A DNA stretch of 47,222 nt from Rouxiella silvae (GTDB taxonomy: Bacteria > Pseudomonadota > Gammaproteobacteria > Enterobacterales > Enterobacteriaceae), in contig NZ_MRWD01000047.1 of the NCBI RefSeq assembly GCF_002093625.1, forward strand, positions 1 to 47,222, written 5' to 3'. The translations under genes and the position numbers were made by a program. Below the pieces are notes generated by a model that saw nothing but the letters and a program-made list of their open reading frames with translations, searched no databases and had not been told where the DNA came from. This document shows, piece by piece, positions 24,451 through 33,980 of the stretch. Position 1 is the first letter of the stretch, and every line of letters begins with the position of its first letter.

Positions 24451-24867
24451 CTAAGTTTTCGGGGCGGTATACGGGATAAGCGCCTTCTCGTTATGAGCAT
24501 AGGCAAAGTAGGTGTTGAGCTGGCGAATGATAATGTTTGTCACGATGCTAATGCGGTTAATGGCTTCGGCATGATTCGCAATAATCGTCACCACTTTTGC
24601 ATCGCTGATCGTTGGGTCGTTAAGTGGTAGGTCATTAATATTGACCAGGTCGATAGAACCCAGCGCTATCTCGCCCGCCTGCTCGTGAATCTTGCTCGCA
24701 ATACCGTATAATTCACGGAGAATGGAGGGGTCATAAGTCCGCATGGATTTTTGCATCAGTGATGACATCAAAAGTGGCTCCCCCTGGTCTCCCTCCACAA
24801 TTACCGATACGTTATCTACTGGCTCGTAGGTGTCCTCTGAGTCATATAAAATTCTCGGTTCTGCCAT
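24451..24867 (-). CDS. Small tail-associated protein of unknown function
   Basis: The 138-residue protein is not recognised. It begins with an acidic segment (YDSEDTYEPVDNVSVIVEGDQGEP) and then appears mainly helical. Its ATG overlaps the stop of the tailspike gene by one base, TGATG, which couples the two genes. This position after a tailspike is often taken by a chaperone or a small trimer-cap protein, and I infer a helper role on context alone. No enzymatic motif is visible. Confidence 0.6.
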   Translation of the reverse strand: MAEPRILYDSEDTYEPVDNVSVIVEGDQGEPLLMSSLMQKSMRTYDPSILRELYGIASKIHEQAGEIALGSIDLVNINDLPLNDPTISDAKVVTIIANHAEAINRISIVTNIIIRQLNTYFAYAHNEKALIPYTAPKT

Positions 24868-27047
24868 CAGTTTGCCCTCACGATGTTAATTAAAAAATTG
24901 ATACTCGGCTGCGCCTGCTGGCGAAGCTGGAGCATGATGCCTACCGGCGTCACCCCATCGGAACCCAGTATCTCTACCCAGCGGAATTTAAACGCGCGGT
25001 TGAGCATAGTGCGCTTGGTCACTGAGACATTCCCTTCCCCCTTGAGCCAGATATCAAAGGATGCGCCGCAGCCTTGATAGTTTGACTCAATCTCTATGCG
25101 ATACTTGCTGCCCTCGTCGGCGGTCTTGTCCGTGCCCAGGTCATGAACGGCCAACACGTCAAGGTAGGCGCTGTCGCTGCTCGCCACTGTCGCCAGGACC
25201 TCGCTGCCGGTGTATTTACGCTCCTTCATGTAAAATTTGCGGTCGAAGTTGACCCACTTACTGCTCAGGTTGAAAAACGGGTCATCGGAATGCGCCAGAT
25301 TATGCAGCGACATCACCTCGCCCGAGTTACCGACAGCAAGGCCATTCGTGGAGCTTGAAATACGGTTAAACGAGTTATGGAATCGAATGTCATTGGTGTG
25401 CAACATGCTGCCGATAACCGTCGAAAGGTAACCGCAATCAATAGTCATCGCAGAAAAAGGCTGGCCGTCAAAGTCATGAAGGATGTCAAAGAAGTTTGTG
25501 CCAGAAGGATTATCTGCACAGACGCTGACGCCATCGAGCGTGAGACTTACTGCAGGCATCGTGGTGCAGGTCAGGACGTCACCGGCCTTATAGCTGCTGC
25601 CGCTGCTCTCACCAATGGAGACGTTTCTCCCTTCGGCCAGCACCACATAGATACGGCCCTGAAACGTGTAACGGAACAGGAATTCAGACTGCGTGGTGCC
25701 ATTGGTAATGCGCAGACCCTTGAGGCCGTCCATCGTGCCAAGATTGGTCTCTGCCGACAGGCGACCTACTGACAGCCAGCGGCCGTTAAAATCAAGGTCT
25801 CCCCGGATTTGAGCGTAATGGCCGGATTTACGCATCCATATACCGCCGTAACGGTTGGCGGCCATAAAGCACACCTCAATCTTCCAGCCCTCAACAATCG
25901 GTGAGGTGCCCGTCGATAAGCCATTCTCTGCGATCATGCCAATCCAGTTATTCACCCAGTAATAACCGGTGAACTTAATGGAGGCATTCGGCCACAAATG
26001 CTGTCCCGAGGCGATAACTCGCACACAGTTGACCGCATAGCCGACATGAATGTGAGAGAGCGCGTAGCCAAAGCCAAAGTTAGCGACCCCGTCTGCACGG
26101 TTGTTGCCGTCCAGGTAATCAATGTGAAGATTAACGTTGGCCATGTTGGATGCGTTGTCACCAATGCGCACGGTTGGAGGGGCGTTCCACAGCCCAATTT
26201 CTTCTACATTTCCGTCGGCATCCTTGGGTGAAATAAAGGAATCCATGACCTTTAGCTGCATCAGCCGGACGGTTACACCCTGTACTCCCGCGCCAGCAAT
26301 GAGCAGCGAGTCGCTGATGTTGTAGGCATTACACCCCACCACGGTAGAAATTTTGTTGGCTATCGCAAAATCAATGGCGTTCTGAATCGCCCCCGTATCA
26401 TCTCCCGTTTTACCTGCGCCAAACAGCTCAGGTGTCACATAGGTTAGAGCCTGGGCAGCGTTCCCGCCCGTAAAGTGACCCAGTAGACTCAGGCCAGTAT
26501 TTTGCGCCATTTGCGTTTTAAGTTGGCCGTCGCCAATGGCGTAAAACTTGGGTAAGTCCGTCGCCGGCACGCCCGTTAACACATAAGGTATTGGCGTGGT
26601 TGGCATGGGCTTATACACCACGCCTTCAACGACAACCACTTTGTTGAAATCAGAAATGACGAGACCGGCGGCGTAAGTGCCCGCCACCTGATATCCCGAA
26701 GCTTGGATCATCGAGTAATAATTTAAGGCCTGCTGCTGAAGCGCGCCGGCGGCGGCCAGACGCTGAGACTCGTTCTGAATACGCCAGTCTCTATCCTCTT
26801 GTTTGATTTGTGTGTCAAACTTTGCCGCTTGCTGCGTAATTTGGGTGTTGAACTGCAGCGCCTGGCTGACCATCTGCGCAGAGAACTTGACCTGCATACC
26901 ATTGATAGTGGCCCGTGGGACACCGAAACGGTCTGGATATTCATTAAGGCTTTGACTGTTAGCCAGGTAATCGAGATTTTGAGCATTGTCGAAAAAATCT
27001 TTAGCGGCTCCAGAGCCTATAGGATTTCTGGTGTTATATGTGGTCAT
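24867..27047 (-). CDS. Phage tailspike, pectate-lyase-like beta-helix
   Basis: This 726-residue receptor-binding protein carries a common enterobacterial-phage N-terminal module: NPIGSGAAKDFFDNAQNLDY followed by an RFGVPRATINGM element (residues 8-51). A predicted coiled coil rich in Q and A follows (about 52-115). The DDTGAIQNAIDFA block at 216-228 is the start of a Pectate_lyase_3-type right-handed beta-helix, which continues with many short strands. These proteins trimerise and usually cut or bind capsule or O-antigen. No catalytic residues can be named with confidence. AGGCCAGC precedes the ATG. A terminator hairpin separates it from the J-like gene, so it may also be transcribed separately. 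Confidence 0.87.
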   Translation of the reverse strand: MTTYNTRNPIGSGAAKDFFDNAQNLDYLANSQSLNEYPDRFGVPRATINGMQVKFSAQMVSQALQFNTQITQQAAKFDTQIKQEDRDWRIQNESQRLAAAGALQQQALNYYSMIQASGYQVAGTYAAGLVISDFNKVVVVEGVVYKPMPTTPIPYVLTGVPATDLPKFYAIGDGQLKTQMAQNTGLSLLGHFTGGNAAQALTYVTPELFGAGKTGDDTGAIQNAIDFAIANKISTVVGCNAYNISDSLLIAGAGVQGVTVRLMQLKVMDSFISPKDADGNVEEIGLWNAPPTVRIGDNASNMANVNLHIDYLDGNNRADGVANFGFGYALSHIHVGYAVNCVRVIASGQHLWPNASIKFTGYYWVNNWIGMIAENGLSTGTSPIVEGWKIEVCFMAANRYGGIWMRKSGHYAQIRGDLDFNGRWLSVGRLSAETNLGTMDGLKGLRITNGTTQSEFLFRYTFQGRIYVVLAEGRNVSIGESSGSSYKAGDVLTCTTMPAVSLTLDGVSVCADNPSGTNFFDILHDFDGQPFSAMTIDCGYLSTVIGSMLHTNDIRFHNSFNRISSSTNGLAVGNSGEVMSLHNLAHSDDPFFNLSSKWVNFDRKFYMKERKYTGSEVLATVASSDSAYLDVLAVHDLGTDKTADEGSKYRIEIESNYQGCGASFDIWLKGEGNVSVTKRTMLNRAFKFRWVEILGSDGVTPVGIMLQLRQQAQPSINFLINIVRAN

Positions 27048-27060
27048 GCTGGCCTCATAA

Positions 27061-27084
27061 AAAGAAAAACCCGCCGAAGCGGGT
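27061..27084 (-). terminator. TTCG-loop terminator between the tip gene and the tailspike
   Basis: On the minus strand ACCCGC-TTCG-GCGGGT is followed by TTTTTC and more Ts. It lies 8 bases after the J-like gene stop and 14 bases before the tailspike start. It is one of several near-identical hairpins in this late operon. Confidence 0.75.
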
Positions 27085-27091
27085 TATGTAT

Positions 27092-30000
27092 TCAGGCGAC
27101 ATCGCCGGGATAAATGGCATCGTCATAATCGTAAAAACTCGCCTTGTACTCTCTGGCGGTCACCTCACAGGTTCCGTCCGATGAAGGCGTAATTTCTGTC
27201 ATCAACGCGTCATAGCCCTGGCGTTCTGAGGAGCAAAAAATAAGACGAGGCGGCTCAATCGATGCATCTTCCATTTCCCAACTGTCAAAATTAAGCGTAT
27301 CGGTAAGTGGGAGAAACAGAGTGTATTCGTCCACTTTTGTCGGCGTCAGGAGGGGTGAGGCGCTACCGTCCTGAAAACGGATGAGGCAACGCGGGTTAGC
27401 AAAGGACCAGTCGAGCGGCTCGCCGCTGACCAATCGAATATTATTGCCTTCCCTAGCAGCTTCAATGATCAAACTGCTGATTGTGTTATGCCCCGGAATA
27501 TCGTCAGTGAGCACCAGTCTGTCGCCATAGTTATAGCAAAGCGCATCCATTTCCGTCGTGGTTGTGAAGGTAAGGCGTTGCTGTCGATATTTCATTAGCC
27601 GGCGCATCCCGATACGGTAAGCACGGTTACGGTCTGTGACGCCGTAGAGGGTATATGCTTCAATCTTTGAAGGTGTTGGATTTTCCGGCGTACGGCATTG
27701 CACAGTTTCTGATGCCCAGGTTGTGCCATCGATATAAGTCACGTCTACACCACCGTAATCATCCTGAGACGGTGCAGAAAACGCTGTTTGAAGATACTCT
27801 GTCGTCTCTTGTGGACTGATGATACCCGTCCAGTTTTTAACTCCCTCACGCCCGGCCGAAGCCAAACCATCCGAAAGAAGGAAATAGCTCATTCCAGCAT
27901 TGGTAATCATCTGTGCCGTTTCAAGCGCCGATTTATCATCGCTGTCCGCTGAAAAGTCAAACGTCTCACCGCGCGGCGTCCAGTATTTTATTTCGAGTGC
28001 ATCCATCGCCTCCCTGTCAATTTCTCTCGACTTGAACCCCAGCGAAGTAAGGATATGATAAATCGCGCCGCTGATAGTTCGATCACCGCCATTGTCATAA
28101 TTACGCGTGACAACCATATTGATACGTCTGTCTGACTGCGCGGCAACCTTGCTGCCCGTGACGAACGTAATCCCGATGGTTGTCACACCCGCATAGGATT
28201 TAGGCCGAGCCTGAAGACGCGAGCGGAGCGTTTTCCAGTACATGCTGTCACGGGCATTATTGCTTCCCTGATCGTTACGGCGACGACAACGCACCTCCAC
28301 CAGCCCGGGGGTATCCAACTGGAAATTTTCATTGAACCCCATGCCGTTTGGATTTTGTTCCGCATAGATTCCCTTGCGGCTTTTCCACCCATTACCCTCG
28401 GCATAGTTACGCCACTGAATTTCCCATTCAACGTGACGTATACGTTTATTTCCTTTACTGTCGAAGCCACACACACCGTTAGGAAACGAAAAATCCACCT
28501 CAAACATGTCGGTTATTTCGTTCTCAGGGCAGGCAAGAAAAGGGCCTAGCCATTTCTCATCGTCGTTGATACCCGATACAACAAAGTCCAGCACAGTACG
28601 CGTGTTGAACCCCTGCCACGTATCATCCACCACACCGCTGTTTAATCTGGAAACGGTGATGGTCAACGCGTCCGTGGAAGTTATGCGGTACTGGTTATCT
28701 TGCAGACCAATCGCTAGTCTTTCAGAACCCACTGGGAGACCGCTGAATGGCGTGCCAGTTGCTGAATCGTAAGCAAGGGTAATGCTTGTCTTGATCCCAG
28801 CTGCTCCCCCGCTTGATGCTGTTCCGCTGATATATTCTGGTGATGCGCCAAAAACGGAAGACGGCAGCGCACTGCTGTTAAGCGAACCTCCAATATATGG
28901 ACTTGATGCCTCTATAATCGATAGCCGACCAGAGTTATCAACGGCCACCAGTCCAGAATTTGACAGTTGGGTATTCACTGAATCGACCAGGCTGCTCATG
29001 TTGGCGTAATTGGCCAGAAGAGAAACGGAATAAGTCGCGCCATCCCATACTAATGTGAACGTCTCTGTGTTCACCGAGAAGTCATAAGTTGATGGTGCAG
29101 CACTGGCTTTGATCATTGCTGCACTTCCACCCACACCGGGAATAGGTTCCACAGCAGGGCTATAGCTGGCAATGTACAAATCATAGTCCGAACCGTTGTA
29201 ATTCAGCGTCACGGGCATGCCAACGAAAGCCTGTAGCTCAGAAAGACTCCCTCCTGAAATCAGGCTAAACAATCCCGTGGTTCCAACTGTGAAAGTATCA
29301 GGGGCAATAATGGTTAAGATTGTGCCTTCCGCCCAATTTTTCGGAAGATCGCTTGTTTCATTATCACCCATCGTCGCAGCAATTAAAGATACAAACGTAC
29401 CCGAGAATGTTGCCGCGTCGGCTGAAACAGTATCTTCGTCAGGTGAAGAAGTTCCCATATCCAAACCCGTGCCGCCGCCAGACGTACTGCCCACTTCTGT
29501 ACTGTTAAACCAATTCTCAGAACGTTCGTCACTCGACACGTCAGCGCCAGGAGGATAAACGGTGTAACTGAAATCATTACCGAAAGATGAAATCGGCGTT
29601 GATCCAACTTTTATGTCACCGTTCGTTAGAGAAAATTGGCCACGGCCTAAACACAGAAACATTTTTGTTTCATAGGACGTCTTGTCTACGAAACGAGAGA
29701 CTGGCTGAACGATATAGTCGGGGAAAATTCTATAGCGCCCAAAGACCTCACGAATGGGATCACCAAGTTTGGCAGTATTGGCCTGCGCCGGATTAAGACT
29801 CAGAGCATCACTGCCTGATGCAGTCCCGCCTCCCGTATCTAGCGTGCTCATCATATATATAGAATATGCTGCCGAGGCGACGGCAACGGCGATAGCTGCC
29901 CATGCTGCAAATTCAAGACCAGTGCCGTAGGGTGTAGGATAAATTTTTATCTGACTGTCTGGCTTAAGAAAGCAAAGTGGCCACTCATTACCCGATATCC

Positions 30001-30154
30001 TTTTCCCGTTTACCTCTGCAATAACTGGCTGACGGATATCCTGTTCATATCCCGCTACATTTTTACTAAACCACTCATGCAGAGTCATCGCGCCGTGTTC
30101 ATGCACTTCCAGCGGCTCACCAGGCAGATGTGAAGGAAATATTTTAACCGTCAT
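27092..30154 (-). CDS. Tail tip attachment protein, lambda J / TipJ type
   Basis: The 1020-residue tip protein forms the distal end of the non-contractile tail and contacts the host receptor. The first 75 residues (up to IKIYPTPYG) form a small beta-rich module resembling a fused gpI-like or ubiquitin-like domain. A hydrophobic segment, EFAAWAAIAVAVASAAYSIY, follows. The family block NTAKLGDPIREVFGRYRIFPDYI begins near residue 125. Later parts have fibronectin-like and baseplate-hub repeats. The gene starts four bases inside the K-like gene and ends with a terminator hairpin. It is the last gene of the tail module proper, since the receptor-binding function seems shared with the separate tailspike downstream. 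Confidence 0.88.
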   Translation of the reverse strand: MTVKIFPSHLPGEPLEVHEHGAMTLHEWFSKNVAGYEQDIRQPVIAEVNGKRISGNEWPLCFLKPDSQIKIYPTPYGTGLEFAAWAAIAVAVASAAYSIYMMSTLDTGGGTASGSDALSLNPAQANTAKLGDPIREVFGRYRIFPDYIVQPVSRFVDKTSYETKMFLCLGRGQFSLTNGDIKVGSTPISSFGNDFSYTVYPPGADVSSDERSENWFNSTEVGSTSGGGTGLDMGTSSPDEDTVSADAATFSGTFVSLIAATMGDNETSDLPKNWAEGTILTIIAPDTFTVGTTGLFSLISGGSLSELQAFVGMPVTLNYNGSDYDLYIASYSPAVEPIPGVGGSAAMIKASAAPSTYDFSVNTETFTLVWDGATYSVSLLANYANMSSLVDSVNTQLSNSGLVAVDNSGRLSIIEASSPYIGGSLNSSALPSSVFGASPEYISGTASSGGAAGIKTSITLAYDSATGTPFSGLPVGSERLAIGLQDNQYRITSTDALTITVSRLNSGVVDDTWQGFNTRTVLDFVVSGINDDEKWLGPFLACPENEITDMFEVDFSFPNGVCGFDSKGNKRIRHVEWEIQWRNYAEGNGWKSRKGIYAEQNPNGMGFNENFQLDTPGLVEVRCRRRNDQGSNNARDSMYWKTLRSRLQARPKSYAGVTTIGITFVTGSKVAAQSDRRINMVVTRNYDNGGDRTISGAIYHILTSLGFKSREIDREAMDALEIKYWTPRGETFDFSADSDDKSALETAQMITNAGMSYFLLSDGLASAGREGVKNWTGIISPQETTEYLQTAFSAPSQDDYGGVDVTYIDGTTWASETVQCRTPENPTPSKIEAYTLYGVTDRNRAYRIGMRRLMKYRQQRLTFTTTTEMDALCYNYGDRLVLTDDIPGHNTISSLIIEAAREGNNIRLVSGEPLDWSFANPRCLIRFQDGSASPLLTPTKVDEYTLFLPLTDTLNFDSWEMEDASIEPPRLIFCSSERQGYDALMTEITPSSDGTCEVTAREYKASFYDYDDAIYPGDVA

Positions 30155-30531
30155 TGCCAGAACTCCACCTTAATAAAACGTCGCTGAAATCGAACGAGTG
30201 GGAGAAAGGTCACATTCGATTTAGGATTGCACTCGGCAACAAAAAGCTCGCCATTCAACAGCACCACAATGCCAACATGTGTGACCAGACTTCCTGCATA
30301 ACAGGCTACGCCAGCGCCCTCATGGGGTGTGCAGGCGGTCAAATCCTGCATAAATCCGCGTGCCTCTTTATCCAGCCCGTCTCCATCTTTGGTGACACCG
30401 GCAAAATCAGGCCAGGCGGGAAGACCCAAATCACGCCTTATTTCCGTAATGACTCCATAACAGTCCAATTCAGGATATGATCTGCCGCCCTTCAGCCAAG
30501 TGACCGAAAGGTATTTATCAGGGTTGAACAT
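30151..30531 (-). CDS. Tail tip peptidase-like protein, lambda K / NlpC-P60 type
   Basis: The 126-residue protein resembles the C-terminal peptidase domain of lambda K. A cysteine in ELDCYGVITEIR and a histidine in LVTHVGIVVLLNGE are spaced as the Cys-His pair of NlpC/P60 hydrolases. It probably locally cuts peptidoglycan during DNA entry or processes the tip. It is much shorter than lambda K and lacks the N-terminal JAB-type domain. AAGGA precedes the ATG, and the stop overlaps the J-like start. It fits the usual M-L-K-J order, so I am fairly sure of the role although not of activity. Confidence 0.75.
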   Translation of the reverse strand: MFNPDKYLSVTWLKGGRSYPELDCYGVITEIRRDLGLPAWPDFAGVTKDGDGLDKEARGFMQDLTACTPHEGAGVACYAGSLVTHVGIVVLLNGELFVAECNPKSNVTFLPLVRFQRRFIKVEFWQ

Positions 30532-30540
30532 AATTGTTCC

Positions 30541-31032
30541 TTATTGCATATAACGCAGACCAGGGTACTCAGGGAGGGTGTAACGGTGACGCGGCCAGGC
30601 TGTATCAAGAATGTTCATGTAGCCTGCAGTGATCTGCACTTCTGGTGCAGTCCAATAGCCCGATTTTATGTTCAGTGTAAAAGGAGGTTTTGCCGGGGCC
30701 GTTAAATCCTTATCAAGGTAACAACGATAAGTCAGCGAGGCATTCTCAAGGTTATCGAGAGATTTTCGGATTGCAGTCGAAACTACACCATCAATATTCC
30801 CAATGGCGAATTTCAGATCTTGCGTACCGTCGGCGTTTCTTGCGGGTAGCGCAATATCACATCCCGAAGCCGTAAATTCATGCATAGTCCCATCTTCCAA
30901 CCTTGCCGTGATGTCATCCCAACCATTTGCAAGCCGATAAGTCGTATCACCAACATTGATTTCAAGAGTCTGAATAAGCACTTCTTTACCGCTTGATGCA
31001 TAGATTCGGTTAAGAATCGTTGAGGTTGTCAT
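30541..31032 (-). CDS. Tail tip protein, DUF1833-like, lambda L position
   Basis: The 163-residue protein matches the pattern of DUF1833 phage proteins: YASSGKEVLIQTLEINVGD, then a NGWDDITARLEDGT stretch, and the end IKSGYWTAPEVQITAGYMNILD. It stands between the M-like and K-like genes, the place of lambda L, and so is probably part of the tail tip hub. The ATG at 31032 overlaps the previous stop as ATGA, which marks translational coupling; a GTG 12 bases upstream is less likely. No catalytic motif is seen. Confidence 0.75.
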   Translation of the reverse strand: MTTSTILNRIYASSGKEVLIQTLEINVGDTTYRLANGWDDITARLEDGTMHEFTASGCDIALPARNADGTQDLKFAIGNIDGVVSTAIRKSLDNLENASLTYRCYLDKDLTAPAKPPFTLNIKSGYWTAPEVQITAGYMNILDTAWPRHRYTLPEYPGLRYMQ

Positions 31033-31499
31033 GACTGTGGCCACTCCCTATTGGCTGCAATATCAATGATATCTGCATTGACAATGTAGTCAGGAAACTC
31101 AGTAGAACCAGGCGGAAGAACAGGCCTTTCCCATAGTTCAAGAGTGGCCGTGAACTGCCAATATTTCCCCCCCACGAGTACCGGCCCATCATAGATATCT
31201 GTAAACCGGCAAACGTAGTCACCGAGACCAAGCGGCGTTCTTAATGGCATATTGAACCAGGAAACACCGTCTGTTAGCCCCTCGCTGAACCAGGCTTCAA
31301 AAAGCTGTGACTCACCTTCAGTAAATAACCATGTTACAGCTGCCTGCGTTGGCGTCGATTTATAAAGGCGTCGCTGCCGGGCGCGGCCTGAAGTGAACTG
31401 CGTTCGTAAAAGTGGACTTATTGGGGTTAATCCGAAACCATCTTGCAGCGGCGTGGGTAGATAGTCAGCTGGATAATTTATATTCGAGGTTTTAGCCAT
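31029..31499 (-). CDS. Minor tail protein, lambda M position
   Basis: The 156-residue protein follows the tape-measure gene and precedes the L-like gene. This is the place of lambda M and of distal tail proteins. Recognisable blocks are NYPADYLPTPLQDGFGL, RARQRRLYKS and a tryptophan-rich beta region with LELWERPVLPPG at its end. Its start ATG shares a base with the tape-measure stop (TAATG), so the two are coupled. The longer frame from 31526 would overlap the tape measure gene and is not needed. It probably forms a collar at the end of the tail tube. Confidence 0.72.
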   Translation of the reverse strand: MAKTSNINYPADYLPTPLQDGFGLTPISPLLRTQFTSGRARQRRLYKSTPTQAAVTWLFTEGESQLFEAWFSEGLTDGVSWFNMPLRTPLGLGDYVCRFTDIYDGPVLVGGKYWQFTATLELWERPVLPPGSTEFPDYIVNADIIDIAANREWPQS

Positions 31500-33919
31500 T
31501 AACCTGTCTTCCTTTTGGTATTCCAACCCATGCCAACTGCTTTGCCGACATGTCCAGTTCCAGTGGCAATTTGATACCCGGCTTTTTGAAGCGCTTCGTT
31601 AACAGCAGATTTCTGAGTTTCTTTCAGCGCACGAAGAGTCCTGGCATCAAGATCACCATTTACTGTCATTGGGATATTTATTTGAGTCGGCATGCTCGGA
31701 GCAGACTGAGTGCTAACGCGGTCAAGAGTGGCATCAAGTTTTGCACTTGTTTGAGCCGTCGTAACACGCTCACCTTTCTGCAACAACCAAGTGCCGGTTT
31801 CCGGAACAGAGTCGATACCGTCGTGCGCCTGACCTTTCAGCGCCGAACTAACGCCGAGCATCAGCACTCCGGCGCCTGCCGCTGCGGCAGTTGCTGCAGC
31901 TGGTGCAATCGCAGGACCCACATAAGGTACGCCAATCATTCCTGAAAAAGCTTGAAGAGCAGCCATCGCAACTTGTGCAGCGGCATACTGTAAAAGAGCG
32001 GCACCCATTGACTGCAGGAAAGTAGCGGCAAAATCTTTAACATTCATTTTGCCGGTTTCTGCCCACTCGATGATCATGTCTGTAAGGCTACTAAAGGCCT
32101 GACTTCCCACCTGCTGCATATTGGCATAGAGATTGGCTGATGCCTCAATCTGAGTCTGCAAGCCAGACATAAACCCAGCGGTCCCATTATTTTGAAGGTC
32201 GTCTACATCCTTATAATGCTTTTTCTGAAGCTCAAGCCGCTCTTCTAAAGAATCGCTTAGCGCCTGCGTTTTTCTGTCATAAATATCTTTATCAATATCA
32301 CCGCTATCAAACTGCTTCTGCAAGTCAGCTTGTTTATCCAAATAATCCTTTTGGATACCCAACAACTCCTTCATTCGGCTTCTTGTATTTTCCCCCTGAG
32401 AAGCCCCTATGATATCTATATCCAGTGTTTGCTTAGCGTTTGAGTTTTCTTTTTGAAGATTGGCGACAAATTCAGCCACCTTGATATTATCCTCATTGGC
32501 TTTCTTAACAAAATTTAAACGGTCTACTTCTTTTGCGAGTAATTCTAATCTCTGTTTTTGCTTGTCATTAAGGCCAGCTAACTTACCATCAGCAAAATCA
32601 AAGGCGAGTTTCTGTTGCTCAGTAACTATTACGGTTTTTTTACCGGTAGTGTCAATTAAAGCAATTTGACGCTGATAAGCCATCTCCGTGGCTTTGAATG
32701 AATTCTCTAACTTTATACCAGCTGTATCTTTTTTAGCATGTGTTTTTTGGTTGCTTTCACCTGGGGCTAACTTGTAGTCTGAATTTCCACTTAGCGTCGC
32801 TAAACCCGTCGGTAGTTGGTGGCGTTCGCTAAAGTTGGATATCAATTTCTCATTCTTGGCTATTTCGGCCTGAATTTCTTTTGAACTACGGACAACCCCC
32901 GCAGCTGCATCAATTTTTCCAAGGAATGACTCTGAGTACGCGAGGGATTCGTTAAGCTCATTTCTTTTTGCCAGCAAATCATTAAGGTTTGAATCGTTCG
33001 TTGTTTGCGCAGTTTTATTCCATCCATAGGCGATATCGTTAGCGAATTTGGCCCCTTGGGCCAAAAGTGCAACCATTTTAGAAAGGCCGGTAATTATATT
33101 AGATATACCCTGCAGTACTTGAGGGTCTGTGAATACTTTCTCAATGTCGTTTAAAGAACTGACCAGACCACTGAGGTCAATTTGTGAAAGTCCCACTGCC
33201 ATTTTATTTTTAAAACCATCCCAGGAAGTCTCAATATCCTGAATGATTAAATTAAATTTCAACATCTTATCGATATCATCTTGAGGTAATGCTATACCTG
33301 AGTCAGCAGCTTGTTTAGCCAACTTCTGAAAACCAGCAGCGCCATTATCGAGCAAGGTAATTAATTTTGATAAATCATTACCGAGAGCTTCATAAATCGT
33401 CGTTTTCTGGGCCGTATTCATGCCTGCCATCGCGCCTGAAATCGCTAACAACTGTTTATCAGGTGATAAATTTTGAAGCTTTTTAGCCGACAGCCCAAGC
33501 GTATCCAATGCCTGCGCAGCTTCCCCACTCTTATTGAGAACTGCATCACCTATCTTGTCATTAAGGTCTTTGAATATATCAGCAATTTTATCGCCTTCGA
33601 CTCCAGCCTTACTGGCGGCATACTGCCATTTTTGCAGCTCCGTGGTGCTTAATCCAAGCGACTTCGCCCAGCGGTCGGTCTCTGTTACAGAGTCGGAAAC
33701 GCTTTTAGTTATTGCAAAAGCAGACACTCCGATCCCTATCGCGGCAGCGCCCAAAGCAACAGTGGCTTTACCTATAGCAGCACCTACAGCTTCGGCATCT
33801 TTTTCGACCTGCTTACGCCACTTATCAGATGACCTTTCCGCCTGATTCATGCCTGATACAAATCCGCCAACTTTTGCAATTAAATCGATAGTCAAAGTGC
33901 CGAGTGATTTGCTGGCCAT
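31499..33919 (-). CDS. Tail tape measure protein
   Basis: The 806-residue protein sets tail length and enters the cell envelope during infection. The N-terminal region SLGTLTIDLIAKVGGFVSGMNQAERSSDKWRKQV is the usual family start. Long helical parts follow, with a hydrophobic segment near AAIGIGVSAFAITKSVSDSV and another rich in A and G near residues 650-690. The end has a G-rich region, as in lambdoid homologues. At the accepted ratio of about 1.5 angstrom per residue the tail should be roughly 120 nm. The ATG at 33919 follows CGGAG by five bases. The gene starts just after a strong terminator hairpin, so either the late operon is antiterminated or this gene has its own promoter. Confidence 0.9.
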   Translation of the reverse strand: MASKSLGTLTIDLIAKVGGFVSGMNQAERSSDKWRKQVEKDAEAVGAAIGKATVALGAAAIGIGVSAFAITKSVSDSVTETDRWAKSLGLSTTELQKWQYAASKAGVEGDKIADIFKDLNDKIGDAVLNKSGEAAQALDTLGLSAKKLQNLSPDKQLLAISGAMAGMNTAQKTTIYEALGNDLSKLITLLDNGAAGFQKLAKQAADSGIALPQDDIDKMLKFNLIIQDIETSWDGFKNKMAVGLSQIDLSGLVSSLNDIEKVFTDPQVLQGISNIITGLSKMVALLAQGAKFANDIAYGWNKTAQTTNDSNLNDLLAKRNELNESLAYSESFLGKIDAAAGVVRSSKEIQAEIAKNEKLISNFSERHQLPTGLATLSGNSDYKLAPGESNQKTHAKKDTAGIKLENSFKATEMAYQRQIALIDTTGKKTVIVTEQQKLAFDFADGKLAGLNDKQKQRLELLAKEVDRLNFVKKANEDNIKVAEFVANLQKENSNAKQTLDIDIIGASQGENTRSRMKELLGIQKDYLDKQADLQKQFDSGDIDKDIYDRKTQALSDSLEERLELQKKHYKDVDDLQNNGTAGFMSGLQTQIEASANLYANMQQVGSQAFSSLTDMIIEWAETGKMNVKDFAATFLQSMGAALLQYAAAQVAMAALQAFSGMIGVPYVGPAIAPAAATAAAAGAGVLMLGVSSALKGQAHDGIDSVPETGTWLLQKGERVTTAQTSAKLDATLDRVSTQSAPSMPTQINIPMTVNGDLDARTLRALKETQKSAVNEALQKAGYQIATGTGHVGKAVGMGWNTKRKTG

Positions 33920-33933
33920 ATAAACTCCGGGCA

Positions 33934-33958
33934 TAAAAAAACCCCGCCGAAGCGAGGT
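33934..33958 (-). terminator. TTCG-loop terminator after the lipoprotein ORF
   Basis: Minus-strand ACCTCGC-TTCG-GCGGGGT is followed by seven Ts. The 18-base hairpin and its flanking T/A runs are identical to the hairpin at 47103-47126. It lies 22 bases after the lipoprotein stop and just before the tape measure ribosome site. Confidence 0.78.
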
Positions 33959-33980
33959 CTTTTTTATAATTTAGCAATAA

